From Thermoproteota archaeon (GTDB lineage Archaea; Korarchaeota; Korarchaeia; Korarchaeales; Korarchaeaceae): DNA of 64,000 nt. Numbering within the stretch: the stretch's first letter is position 1; each line of letters begins with the position of its first letter. Shown piece by piece: positions 15,569-24,404 of the stretch. The notes under the pieces were generated by a model. That model worked only from the letters and a program-made list of their open reading frames with translations. It was not told where the DNA came from and did no database searches. The DNA lies in the NCBI GenBank assembly GCA_027491415.1, contig JAOZFH010000063.1, positions 32,768 through 96,767 of the forward strand, given 5' to 3'. The position numbers were made by a program, and so were the translations under genes.

Positions 15569-18433
15569 ATGGGTCAGAGGGTCAGAACATTCCTGGCCTC
15601 TCTCCTCATCTCGCTGGCCGCCTCTCCGTCGGCTGCGGTCGGGCTCGCCCTCTCCAACCCCGTGCATGTGTCCCTCTCAGTCTCGCCCACCGCGGTCGAG
15701 CCGGGAGGCTCCGTGAGCATCTCAGCGTCCGCATGGTCCTCCGACCCCTCGCTCCGCGTGGAGCTTACCGTGCTCGTGCAGGGGCCGGGGTTCTCGAGGA
15801 CGCTGCACTCGGGCGGCGCGAGCTGGTCGGGCACGTGGACGCCCCCGGCCAGGGGGAGCTACACCGTGTGGGCCCTCGCCGAGGGCAGGGACTCCTCTGG
15901 GAGCCTGGCGGGCTCGGCCACCGCCTACGCGACCGTTGTCGTGACCGACCAGGCGGGCGGCGGGTCAGGAGCGGTGGAGACAGGCTCGTCCGACGTCTCG
16001 GGCGGCTCGACTGGCTCAGGCGGACTCCTCGGCAAGATAGAGGGCCTGGCCAAGTCGGCCTGGTCCAAGGTCAAGGGAGCCCTGTCTCAGGCGAAGGAGG
16101 CCGTCGAGGGTGCGCTCTCCTCCCTGGGAGAGGTGCTCGGGGAGTACGCGGACGCCCTCGTGGATGGAGTGGGTTGGCTGGTCGGCAAGGTCAGGGGGGC
16201 CCTGAGCGAGGTTGGGGAGGCGATCTCAGGGGCCCTGGACTACCTCAGCGGCAGGACGCGCGGGCTGGTGGAGGAGGCCCTCTCGATGGCCGCCGGCGCC
16301 TACTACGACGCGGTGTCGGCGCTGTCGGACGCCGCCAGCGAGGCCGACTCCCCGGCCGCCACGTTCGTGCTCTCGGCCGCCGAGGCGATAGTCGGGGCCC
16401 CCGGCGGGACCGCCCTCGGCTTCGCGGTCGGGTCCGAGGGGTGGTATCAGATCACCGCCAGGGTGGCGGAGGTCCTGTCGGGCCTGGACGCCTGGCTCGC
16501 GAGCTGGGCGGAGGAGAACCTGCCGGAACCGCTGGCCGACCTCGTGGAGTTCGGCGCGGCCCTCGACTCCTCGATGCGCGCGGGCGCGGCCTGCCAGCTA
16601 GCCGGACTCCTGGAGGCCGCTAACTTCCTCTCGTTCGGCTTCCTCGACGCCGTGAGGGACGCCCTGGCGGGGGCGGGCGCCGAGGGCGGCCCGGGGCTCG
16701 GAGAGGCCCTCAAGGAGGAGCTGTACACCCAGACCTTCCCCGGCCAGATCCTGGGGCTGCTCGAGGAGGCCGTTGGCCCGGGGAGGAGCTGGAGGGAGAG
16801 GGCCAGGGCCGCCGGCACCCTCACAGGGCTGGCCCTCCTGGCGGCCGCGACGGCGGGCAGGAGGGACTACAGGCTTGAGTCGAACCCGGAGGCCAGGGCC
16901 CTCCTGGAGGAGATCAGGGCGGAGCTGGGTGGCAGAAAGGCCGGCGCCATCAAGAGGAGGGCCGTCGAGGTCGCTGAGCTGTTCGGGGAGGAGGACGCGA
17001 TCAGGTACCTCAGGGGCGACGCCAACTTCGTGAGGCTGCTCGTGAAGAAGAGGAAGGTCGGAGACCGCATCGTCGAGAGGATCTACCTCAAGCTGAGTTC
17101 CGACGAGATCAAGAGGCTCGGCCTCAAATCCGAAGAGTACGCGAACCTCGTGTTCAGGACCGCCGACGGCAGGACCTTCGAGCTCAGCCTGAAGGTGCCG
17201 AAGGCGATGAGCAACGGGAAGATGGAGGTGGCCCTCCCATACTTCTCCGAGCTGCACCCGGAGCTGGGCGAGCAGCTGGTGGAGATCGAGGTGAGGCCGC
17301 CGAGGGACGTCGGGTGGCTGATGCAGGTCACGGACGACAGGGGGTACAGGAAGCTCAAGGTGAGCCCGGAGTACGTCAGGATGAAGGCCTCCCTGGGGGA
17401 CGAGCTGGCGCCGGACCAGCTGGTAAGGGTGGAGGTGGACGGCCGCAAGTACTACGCGATCCTGAGGAGGTCCGGGGACGACCTCACGCTCACCCTGCCG
17501 AGGGACGTGACGGCGGAGCACCACGTGATCAGGATCGAGCGGGCGGGGCTCGAGGAGGTCTTCCCGTCCGAGCCGGTGCCGGGCCTCAAGCTGGAGTACG
17601 CCGGCGATACCCTGTCCATCAGGGTCGCGGCAGGGGCGGGCGGTGGTCCCCTGACGCTCGCCGAGGGGGTGAGGCCGGAGCTGGACCCCTACACGGGCGA
17701 GCTGAGGCTCCTGTTCAGCGTCGACGGCGTCGAGTTCGCCCTAGAGGCGGATGGAGATGTGAGGGTCAGGGTCTCCAAGAGGTGGGTCGAGGTCGAGAGG
17801 GTCAGGGTCGCGGGCAGCGAAGCGTCCATCGTAACCGGGCTGGGCGAGATCTCACTCGGCAGAGGGGTGAGAGCCGTACTCTCCACGGTCGAGGGAGATC
17901 TCACTCTGAGCGGCCCGATAGCCGTGCCCGACGAGATTCTAGAAAGTCCCGAGATTCAGGCAGGGATCTCAGAGTATGTGAACTCTCTAAAGGGCGGAGA
18001 GGAGGGCACTTTTCAGGCGGAACTGGGCAAACTTGGAGAGAAAGTGACCAAAAAATACTTTGAGCTTAGAGGGTTTGAGTTCGAGAAGCACGGAAAACCT
18101 ACTTCCCCAGTTGATGGTTTTGTAATAGAGAATGGGATAAGGATCCCAGTAGAGGTCAAGACCTCTGCCGTTGACGACTTCTCAACGCTGATCCGCAGGG
18201 CCATAAGGGGGGATGTGAGGTCTAACGGGGAAGTTAGAGGCGGCGCGCTCTACAAGTACTTCAGGAGCCACCCTGAGGTACCGTACGGATACGCCGTGGC
18301 GGTGAAATACGAGAGTGGGAGGCTGCTCATACTCATAAGGAAGGTCGTGAACCCATTCAGAAGAACCGCCAGCGCCCGTCCACCGACGCGTCCGCCGGGC
18401 AGGACCTACCTTCCCGGGAGGATACCGAGGTGA
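15569..18433 (+). CDS. Secreted polymorphic toxin with C-terminal PD-(D/E)XK-like nuclease
   Basis: A 954-residue protein. Residues 1-25 are a signal peptide; about 30-125 form an Ig-like domain (VSPTAVEPGGSVSIS, GSYTVWALAE); then a Gly/Ser linker; about 150-440 are Ala-rich amphipathic and hydrophobic helices like a translocation or pore region; about 440-790 are mixed alpha/beta with many short strands. The last 160 residues are a separate domain: a helix with GEKVTKKYFELRG, then Asp849, Glu862 and Lys864 in SPVDGF and PVEVKTS, the D...ExK arrangement of restriction-endonuclease-like nucleases. Its base composition turns AT-richer at about 17935, where this tip begins. Large secreted protein, exchangeable tip and overlapping immunity candidate define a polymorphic toxin. 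TTATTA near 15536 is the likely promoter. Confidence 0.75.
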   Translation: MGQRVRTFLASLLISLAASPSAAVGLALSNPVHVSLSVSPTAVEPGGSVSISASAWSSDPSLRVELTVLVQGPGFSRTLHSGGASWSGTWTPPARGSYTVWALAEGRDSSGSLAGSATAYATVVVTDQAGGGSGAVETGSSDVSGGSTGSGGLLGKIEGLAKSAWSKVKGALSQAKEAVEGALSSLGEVLGEYADALVDGVGWLVGKVRGALSEVGEAISGALDYLSGRTRGLVEEALSMAAGAYYDAVSALSDAASEADSPAATFVLSAAEAIVGAPGGTALGFAVGSEGWYQITARVAEVLSGLDAWLASWAEENLPEPLADLVEFGAALDSSMRAGAACQLAGLLEAANFLSFGFLDAVRDALAGAGAEGGPGLGEALKEELYTQTFPGQILGLLEEAVGPGRSWRERARAAGTLTGLALLAAATAGRRDYRLESNPEARALLEEIRAELGGRKAGAIKRRAVEVAELFGEEDAIRYLRGDANFVRLLVKKRKVGDRIVERIYLKLSSDEIKRLGLKSEEYANLVFRTADGRTFELSLKVPKAMSNGKMEVALPYFSELHPELGEQLVEIEVRPPRDVGWLMQVTDDRGYRKLKVSPEYVRMKASLGDELAPDQLVRVEVDGRKYYAILRRSGDDLTLTLPRDVTAEHHVIRIERAGLEEVFPSEPVPGLKLEYAGDTLSIRVAAGAGGGPLTLAEGVRPELDPYTGELRLLFSVDGVEFALEADGDVRVRVSKRWVEVERVRVAGSEASIVTGLGEISLGRGVRAVLSTVEGDLTLSGPIAVPDEILESPEIQAGISEYVNSLKGGEEGTFQAELGKLGEKVTKKYFELRGFEFEKHGKPTSPVDGFVIENGIRIPVEVKTSAVDDFSTLIRRAIRGDVRSNGEVRGGALYKYFRSHPEVPYGYAVAVKYESGRLLILIRKVVNPFRRTASARPPTRPPGRTYLPGRIPR

Positions 18434-19065
18434 GGGCAATGCCCAGGAGGAACGTTGAGGGGATCGAGAGGCTCGAGAAAGAGGTTCTTGACGCCATCCT
18501 CAGCGAGTACGGGTCTGCCAGAGAGAGAATGAGCGATAGGCTTAGGACGGAGTTTAGAAGGCTCGCGAGGGCCTCGGCCATAGTGATAGCCGTCTACGGG
18601 TCTGAGGAGTGGTTCGTGAAGTACGGAGGCGCGCTTGTGGCGCTCCCGGATGTGGATCCGGTGTGGACCGTACGAATAGACGGAGCGGTGCTTCCGAGGC
18701 CGGGCCCCACCTACGTCGTCCTGAGCCGGGGGCTGTATGCCGAGGGGAGGGAGTACGTGCCGTTCGACGTGCCCGGGCTGGAGCAGGTCTCCCCGGCAGA
18801 GCTGGACGCGGCCTCGTGGGAGAAATACGCCTCCGAGCACCCTGAGGCGGCCAGGCACCTGGAGACGGCGCTGAAGCTCGCCTGGGCCGCGACCCACAGG
18901 TTCAACCTGCCCGTGCTCGTGGTGAGAGGGTGGCGGCCCCCTCTAGCCTATCGGGTCCTCCTGCCTATCGACGACTTCAGGGACGAGGACGTCCTGAAGT
19001 CGCTGGAGGCGATGGAGTGGATGCTGGAGCAGCTGAAGCAGACCGGGTTCCCCCTTATGGTGTAG
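18430..19065 (+). CDS. Candidate immunity protein E1
   Basis: About 211 residues, no signal peptide, soluble alpha/beta composition. GTG 18430 overlaps the toxin stop as GTGA (ATG 18439 is an alternative), so the two are translationally coupled, as expected for an immunity protein. Conserved blocks are YGSEEWFVKYGG, PDVDPVWTV and a C-terminal MEWMLEQLKQTGFPLMV. E3 (20030-20665) is very similar, E2 and E4 less so. No named family recognised. The role is inferred from position and from multiplication of the family only around toxin sequences. Confidence 0.6.
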   Translation: MRAMPRRNVEGIERLEKEVLDAILSEYGSARERMSDRLRTEFRRLARASAIVIAVYGSEEWFVKYGGALVALPDVDPVWTVRIDGAVLPRPGPTYVVLSRGLYAEGREYVPFDVPGLEQVSPAELDAASWEKYASEHPEAARHLETALKLAWAATHRFNLPVLVVRGWRPPLAYRVLLPIDDFRDEDVLKSLEAMEWMLEQLKQTGFPLMV

Positions 19066-19118
19066 GCAGACCCCTACACCTGTAAAGCCGGAGCTGGACC
19101 TCCCTATGAAAGCACGGA

Positions 19119-19313
19119 ATGTACTTTGAGGAACGCCTAAAGATCCCGTATGGGTACGCGGTCGCAGTAAGATATGATAGGGGGAGATGGGAGATCCTCG
19201 TAGAAATAGTAATGAATCCCTATTTCCATTCATCGACGAGGAATCTTCCCAGGACAAAGTTTGCTAGGGGAGTATTGGGCTTATATGAACAAAACAAGTG
19301 GTGGAGTAGATGA
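19119..19313 (+). CDS. Orphan toxin tip (truncated)
   Basis: A 64-residue frame whose first half matches the end of the toxin at 15569-18433: IPYGYAVAVRYDRGR against VPYGYAVAVKYESGR, then MNPYF against VNPF, followed by a basic, different tail. The catalytic D...ExK part is absent. An in-frame TGA lies just upstream of ATG 19119, so no longer product is possible here. Its stop overlaps the start of the next gene as ATGA. Orphan tips followed by their own immunity genes are a hallmark of polymorphic toxin loci, where recombination swaps tips onto the long protein. AT-richer than its surroundings. Confidence 0.7.
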   Translation: MYFEERLKIPYGYAVAVRYDRGRWEILVEIVMNPYFHSSTRNLPRTKFARGVLGLYEQNKWWSR

Positions 19314-19936
19314 GAGGGGATCCACGAGCAGATTCACTTCCAGAGATTGAGAAAGAGGTTCTTTCTGCTCTAATGAGTGATCGCTTCCCACTCAGAGGGG
19401 TCGACAGGGAAGATCTTATTGAGGAACTCAAGCAGCTAGCAAAGGCTGCGGCGGCCGTGATAGCGAGGTACAGATCCAAGGACTGGTTCATCCGACGGGG
19501 GAGGTACATAGTGACGCTCCCCGACGTGGACCCCGTATGGTGGGTGAACGTGGACTGGGCCACGGGAGAAGAGCCTGGACCAGCGTACGTCTGCCTGAAC
19601 AGGCCAATCTATGAGCCGTCTCTCAGCCCACGCAGGCTAGAAGGACTAGAACGCCTGATCTCAGGCGATCCAACGGCGTCATTGAGGGGGGCAACTTCTG
19701 GAGGAGGTGAAGGTGTCGAGTACCTGCAGGGGATCCTCTTGGCCTGCTGGGAGGCCACAGTCAGATCCGGTGTCCCCACCCTGCTGCTAGTGGATGGGGA
19801 AGAGCTCTCCCTAACAGTCAGGGCGATACTGCCGCTTCACGGATTCCGGGAGAAAGACGTGGCTCGCGCGGCGGAGGCCATGGAACTCACATTGAAGAGA
19901 CTTAAGGAAATGGGCTTCCCACTGGCCAGGAGGTGA
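19310..19936 (+). CDS. Candidate immunity protein E2
   Basis: A 208-residue paralog of E1 with the same layout: an N-terminal helix (EIEKEVLSALMS), YRSKDWFIRRG, PDVDPVWWVN, and a C-terminal helix ending in MGFPLARR. It is more diverged from E1 than E3 is. ATG 19310 overlaps the stop of the orphan tip, so it presumably gives protection from the toxin that once carried that tip (inference). AT-richer in its first third, like the tip before it. Confidence 0.6.
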   Translation: MRGDPRADSLPEIEKEVLSALMSDRFPLRGVDREDLIEELKQLAKAAAAVIARYRSKDWFIRRGRYIVTLPDVDPVWWVNVDWATGEEPGPAYVCLNRPIYEPSLSPRRLEGLERLISGDPTASLRGATSGGGEGVEYLQGILLACWEATVRSGVPTLLLVDGEELSLTVRAILPLHGFREKDVARAAEAMELTLKRLKEMGFPLARR

Positions 19937-20029
19937 GGCCAAGCCCCGGCGAGGGATGGTGGTCCCCTCAACCGTCTCGCGAGGGTGGGAGGTCGTGTTG
20001 AGGGGCCCATTCCGGTGAGGGGTGGTTGT

Positions 20030-20665
20030 GTGAGCCTTAGGGGGAAGTTCGACGGGGATGAATTGAAGGGGCTTGAGAAGGAGGTTCTCCACGCCATCCT
20101 CAGCGAGTACGGGCCAGTGAGAGACGAGGATAGGAAAAGCCTGTTGGAGGAGTTTGGCAGGCTCGCGAGGGCCTCGGCCATCGTGATAGCAGTCTACGGC
20201 TCGGAAGAGTGGTTCGTGAAGTACGGGGGGGCGCTGGTCGCGTTCCCGGACGTCGACCCGATATGGACCGTCGGCCTGGACGGGGCGACGTCGCCGAGGT
20301 CCGGTCCCTCGTACATCGCGCTGAGCAGGGGGCTCTATGCTGAGGGAGAGGAGTATGTCCCGTTCAACGTCTCCGGCTTGGAAAATGTCTCTCCCGCCGA
20401 CCTAGACGCGGCCTCCTGGGAGGAGTTCTCCTCTAGGTACCCGGAGGCGGCCAGGCACCTGGAGACGGCCCTGAGGCTGGCCTGGGCCGCGACCCACAGG
20501 TTCAACGTGCCCGTGATCGTGGCGAAGTGGCGGCGCCCCCCGCTGTCCTACCGGGTCGTCCTGCCGATGTGCGACCTCGATGTCGAGGACGTCCTGATCG
20601 CGATCGACGCCATGGAGTGGATGCTGGAGCAGCTGAGGCGGACCGACTTCCCCCTGATGGTGTAA
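20030..20665 (+). CDS. Candidate immunity protein E3
   Basis: About 211 residues, nearly a duplicate of E1: shared blocks include HAILSEYG, ASAIVIAVYGSEEWFVKYGG, PDVDPIWTV and EAARHLETAL, with the end MEWMLEQL then FPLMV. GTG 20030 is chosen because GAGGGGTGG precedes it and homology to E1 starts soon after; the frame is open upstream to 19985. No toxin fragment is seen between E2 and E3. Confidence 0.6.
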   Translation: MSLRGKFDGDELKGLEKEVLHAILSEYGPVRDEDRKSLLEEFGRLARASAIVIAVYGSEEWFVKYGGALVAFPDVDPIWTVGLDGATSPRSGPSYIALSRGLYAEGEEYVPFNVSGLENVSPADLDAASWEEFSSRYPEAARHLETALRLAWAATHRFNVPVIVAKWRRPPLSYRVVLPMCDLDVEDVLIAIDAMEWMLEQLRRTDFPLMV

Positions 20666-20795
20666 CCCTCCCCTCTCCCCCCGACCGGCGCGGGCCTCTC
20701 GGAGGAGGCTGGGTTCCCCTACGAAGCGGCAGAAGTTAGAGTCAGGGAATCAAAGCGCTAGATCTTCAGTCTGGTGGGGAATTAGGCTCTACAAG

Positions 20796-21476
20796 TCACG
20801 GCCACGACTCTGAGTCCCTGATCGAGTACTCTCTATCCACGCGGTACAGGGGGAACCCCATCTCGAGAAGCCTGGCGTACACCCACTCCATGGCGTCTAT
20901 CGCTCCCAAAATGTCCTCCTCATCGAATCCCCCCGGGAGTACGGCGACGTAATTCAGCGAAGCCTCAACGTCCAAGTCCCCGAACTTCAGCGTGACCAGG
21001 GTCTCGAATCGGCGGGTCGCCGCCGAGAAGACCCTCAGCGCGCCTGACAGGTATCTCGCAGCGTCCGGATACTCCTGTTCAAACTCCTCCCACGCCGATG
21101 GATCCCCCAGAAGATCCGGGGTGACTTTCTCCATTCCCTGGATCCTGCTGTCGTTCTCCTCGAAGTCGTAGAGGGGTCTCCACAGGGAGAAGAAGAATGG
21201 CCCGTACCTCGTTGCGACCGGGCCCGACCAGACGTACCAGACGGGGTCTGCGCCCCAGATCCGGACAAGGTCTAGCAGGCCCCTCTCCTCCACCGACCAA
21301 CCGGCCGCCCCAAGCGACACTCCGGTGGTGGCCGTGACCCTCGCCAGGTCGCTGAAATAGGAGACGTTGTCGGGCTCCCTGCACTCTGGCGTGTCAAAAG
21401 TTGACTTATAGTGGCACATTTCAACAAGATTCAAGAAAAATCTCGTGTAAACTTCTAATATCTTTTCTTTCTCCAC
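20796..21476 (-). CDS. Candidate immunity protein E4 (opposite strand)
   Basis: A 226-residue, more diverged member of the same family: GADPVWYVW, EQEYPDAARYLSGALRV and MEWVYARLLEMGFPLYRV align with E1-E3. It starts at GTG 21476 and runs towards E3. The remnant at 53525-53749 is closest to this type (KFGD/KFGV, MEWVY/MVWVYGRL). Its first third is AT-richer. Presumed to protect against another tip variant. Confidence 0.55.
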   Translation of the reverse strand: MEKEKILEVYTRFFLNLVEMCHYKSTFDTPECREPDNVSYFSDLARVTATTGVSLGAAGWSVEERGLLDLVRIWGADPVWYVWSGPVATRYGPFFFSLWRPLYDFEENDSRIQGMEKVTPDLLGDPSAWEEFEQEYPDAARYLSGALRVFSAATRRFETLVTLKFGDLDVEASLNYVAVLPGGFDEEDILGAIDAMEWVYARLLEMGFPLYRVDREYSIRDSESWP

Positions 21477-21686
21477 GCCCGCCCCCCGTGCGGCCCCTCA
21501 CGCGGGCTGGAGCATGGAGAGGTTGAGCTCGGGCCCTACCTCCGGAGCATCGTGGAGAGCAGGGGACTTACGGAGGTCCTCGAGCGACGGGGGGTGAAGT
21601 GGGCGGCGCGAACATCCGACGATCTTTAGGTCCGGTAGGAGTGGAGTCCTATTACGTGACCCCCTAGCCTGTGGGGCGGATGGGGG

Positions 21687-22767
21687 ATGGAGTGGAGAGG
21701 GGCCCTCCCCCCGTTGACCCTGACGGCGCTTCTGATGGTCTCCTCGGGGAGGCCCCCTGAGGCCTTCGACCTTCAGGCCCCACCTGGGGAGCTAGGCGAG
21801 TGCCCGAGCCTGAGGGAGTTCCCTCGTCCGTTCGTCAGGAACGGGACGGTGGACTACGACTGGGACGGCTCCCCAGACGTCGCCATAGTCGTGGGCACCC
21901 ACGGCGGCTCTTGGGTGGCGCCGGAGGACCTGAAGGCCGCCGTGCTCCTGGGCGCGAAGGTCGGGTCGCACCTCTACCTCGCGCGCCTCTGGGACTCTTA
22001 CGCGAACCTCACGGGCGAGTGGAGGGGGACCAGGCTGCTCGACCCCCGGAACGGGGACGCGACTCCCCCGGGAGAGGTGGACCTGATCTACGAGGGCGAG
22101 GACGTCTTCAGCTTCGTCAGGGCGCCGTTGGTCTGGTCAGACATCGAGATACTCGATGAGAACTACGAGCCCACTCAGGCGGCCCGGGAGCTGGGCCTGC
22201 TGGACAGGGATCTCATACTGGTGGGAGGGCCCGGAGCGAACCGGCTCGTGGACTACCTGAACGACTCCGGCCTCCTGTGGATCCCCTTCGCGGGACCGGC
22301 CCTACGACTCGGGGCTCCGCGGGGGGAACGGTGGAAGCGGGAGATGCGTGAATCCCGACCGCCTGGTCAAGCTCATACCCCAGCTGGCATACGGCCACGT
22401 GAGGGGGATGGGGGTGATCCAGTACGCCAGGGGAGATCCATGGGGGGAGAGGGAGAGCCGCATACTCGTGGTGGCCGGAGACAACGGGTACGGCACCCTC
22501 ATGGCGGCCGTCGCCCTGGCGGACCCCACTAGGATAGTCAGGGTGCCCGAGGACTCTGCGGTGGCGTTCTACGACCCGTCGAGGATCTGTGGCGGTGAGT
22601 TTCCCGCCGTCGTCGTGGCCAGCGTCGTCGAAGTGTCAGAGGGCCCAGGTCCGTGCTCGCCTCCCAAGGCCGCGCCGCCCCTGAGCCGGATCCCGGTCGT
22701 CGTGATCCTGTGGCCCTGGCCAGCTGAGGCGGTTCCCGTGGGCCGGCCCTGCGCCGGCGGGGGGTGA
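21687..22767 (+). pseudogene. S-layer-domain secreted protein with a frameshift
   Basis: Two frames make one protein. The first (from ATG 21687) has a hydrophobic N-terminus, PDVAIVVGTHG with a following helix, and DLILVGGPGANRLVDYLN. Around 22285-22300 homology moves to the other frame, which continues GMGVIQYARGDPWGE and ILVVAGDNGYGTLMAAVAL up to TGA 22765-22767. The trio IVVG, LILVGGP-N and VLVVAG is the repeating pattern of archaeal S-layer domains. A frameshift, real or from assembly, breaks it. There is no visible C-terminal anchor; the end is Pro-rich. Confidence 0.6.
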
Positions 22768-22862
22768 GCCGTGGACAAGCCGAGGTCACCTCGCGTCGGC
22801 TGGGCCTACCCCGCGGTATGGTATCAACTTATTATATCAGATATCTTTCAATGATATAGAAG

Positions 22863-23078
22863 ATGCAGGTGCTCGTCAGACTCGACGAGGAGACGGGCAG
22901 GCTCTTGGACAGGGTAGCCCGAAGCCTCGGAGTCTCCAGGGCCGAGGTCGTGAGGAGGGCCCTCAGGCTGTACCTGGCCAGGGGGAGGGGGAGGATGACC
23001 AAGAGGATGAGGGGGATAGTCAGGCCTAAGCTCTCGCTCGAAGAGCTGGAGGAGCTCTACTGGGAGGGCGCCCGTTGA
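22863..23078 (+). CDS. Ribbon-helix-helix antitoxin (VapB type)
   Basis: 71 residues opening with a beta strand (QVLVRLDEE) and two helices typical of CopG-like ribbon-helix-helix proteins, then a basic tail that would bind the toxin. TTATTATAT near 22829 is the promoter. The PIN toxin gene starts inside its stop codon, so this is a VapBC operon that likely represses itself. Confidence 0.8.
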   Translation: MQVLVRLDEETGRLLDRVARSLGVSRAEVVRRALRLYLARGRGRMTKRMRGIVRPKLSLEELEELYWEGAR

Positions 23079-23542
23079 GGATCTTCCTGGACTCCTCGGT
23101 CTTCCTGCACCTCCTGCTAGACGGACCCAGGGCAGACGAGGCCGAGGAGATCCTGAGCGCTGTGGAGGAGGGAGAGGAGGAGGCTGGCGTCACGGTGATG
23201 GTCGTGGAGGAGGTGGCCTACAAGCTCCTGGTGGCCAAGGCCTCGGAGCTCGGGGTTGCTGGACCCCTGGAGCTGAGGAGGAGGCTGCTCAGGGACGGGG
23301 AGCTCAGGGAGAGGTGCCTCGAGCCGGTCGAGGAGTTCAGTCGCTACCTGAGGGGCATGGGCGGGCTCTCGTGGGTGAGGATTCTCCCGGTCGACTGGGA
23401 GGCCGCGCTGGACCTGGTGCGGAGGGCGGGCCTGCTCCCAGCGGACGCCGTGCACGCGTCGGTGAGCCTCAGGCTCGGGCTCAAGATGGCGACGTTCGAC
23501 TCTGACTTCAGGAGGGTGCCCGGGCTCGAGGTCATCCCCTGA
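23075..23542 (+). CDS. PIN-domain ribonuclease toxin (VapC type)
   Basis: A 155-residue PIN protein. The conserved acidic residues are visible: Asp in IFLDSSV at the start, Glu in VVEEVAYKLL, Asp in PADAVHASV and Asp in ATFDSDF. Such toxins cleave tRNA or rRNA. TTG 23075 overlaps the antitoxin stop. The partner is the upstream ribbon-helix-helix protein. Confidence 0.85.
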   Translation: MRIFLDSSVFLHLLLDGPRADEAEEILSAVEEGEEEAGVTVMVVEEVAYKLLVAKASELGVAGPLELRRRLLRDGELRERCLEPVEEFSRYLRGMGGLSWVRILPVDWEAALDLVRRAGLLPADAVHASVSLRLGLKMATFDSDFRRVPGLEVIP

Positions 23543-23657
23543 GGGGCTGTGGTGGGCGGAGGAAGTCGCGGGTGGGGCCTCCGTCGCCGCGAAGCGGGGT
23601 TCCGGTCGCCCACTGAGTTCAGCGTGGGGCTTCGTGGAACCAGGCCACTCCTGGGGC

Positions 23658-24128
23658 TTACCTCGTCAGCTCCCTGTGACTGACGAGTTTGCGGTGATTG
23701 AATCCCCTCCTCCTCAAGAACTCCTTGAATCGGCCGTCGAGGGTGAGGGCCGGCGCGTCGAGCCTCTCGGCAGTCGCGTAGAGGGCCGCGTCGTACAGGT
23801 CGCTCCACCCGGCGGAGATCACGCGATACGCGATCTCCAGATCTTCGTCTGTTGGGGGGACCAGCTCCACCAGCGCCCCGTGGACCACGGAGTTGAACCC
23901 GTCGAGGGCCGCCCTGGGCAGTCTGTCCATCCCCCTCTCCCTGCCCACCTTGTAAAGCACGCCCTCGAGCTCAGCCAGCATCAACGCCGGGTAGAGGGGC
24001 CGGTGGGACCTGAGGATCACGTCCAGGCGAGTCGGCCCCACCCCCACCCTTATGCCGAGGTAGGGGAGGAGGTACGTCGTGTCCAGCAGGAGCTCACCCG
24101 ATCGCCCCCCTCGAGAGATCCTCGCCAA
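23658..24128 (-). CDS. PIN-domain ribonuclease toxin (VapC type)
   Basis: 156 residues with PIN acidic motifs: LLDTTYLL at the start, LAELEGVLYK, YDAALYAT and TLDGRF. It overlaps the antitoxin gene by 35 bases when started at TTG 24128; a shorter start just before LLLDTTYLL would need a CTG. Second gene of a VapBC operon. Confidence 0.8.
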   Translation of the reverse strand: MARISRGGRSGELLLDTTYLLPYLGIRVGVGPTRLDVILRSHRPLYPALMLAELEGVLYKVGRERGMDRLPRAALDGFNSVVHGALVELVPPTDEDLEIAYRVISAGWSDLYDAALYATAERLDAPALTLDGRFKEFLRRRGFNHRKLVSHRELTR

Positions 24129-24330
24129 ACTCCTCGACCTCCTCCGGACCGACCTCCGCCCAGTACTCTCCGGGCTTGGGCCTCTTCACCGGCCTGAGCC
24201 TGATCTCCCCATCCCTCACCTCAATGGCGACGAGGTCTCCCTCCTCAATCCCGAGAGCCTCGACAACCCTCTTGGGAATGTACAGGGCGTACCTCCTCCC
24301 GACCCGAATGGTCGTAGTCGTCTGATTCAT
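24094..24330 (-). CDS. AbrB-type antitoxin (VapB)
   Basis: 78 residues: the swapped-hairpin AbrB fold at the N-terminus (TIRVGRRYALYIPKRVVEALG, GDLVAIEVRDGEIRLRP), then an acidic C-terminal tail for toxin binding. ATG 24330 is preceded by AT-richer sequence. It pairs with the PIN gene that overlaps its end. Confidence 0.85.
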   Translation of the reverse strand: MNQTTTTIRVGRRYALYIPKRVVEALGIEEGDLVAIEVRDGEIRLRPVKRPKPGEYWAEVGPEEVEEFGEDLSRGAIG

Positions 24331-24404
24331 CGGATAATTCCGAGCGATCTGACCCCTTAAGGTTTCCGTGGCCCGCGGCGGAGGCGCGAACCGATTCCGC
24401 GGGC

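Noticed and set aside
15733-16623. Long open frame inside the toxin gene, same strand
   Set aside because: A GC-rich shadow of the toxin: Arg/Gly-rich with no domain, while the toxin frame has a signal peptide and clear motifs.
21505-21629. Short frame with PYLRSIVESRGLTEVLERRG
   Set aside because: Looks like the tail of a lost gene, but I see no homolog in the window.
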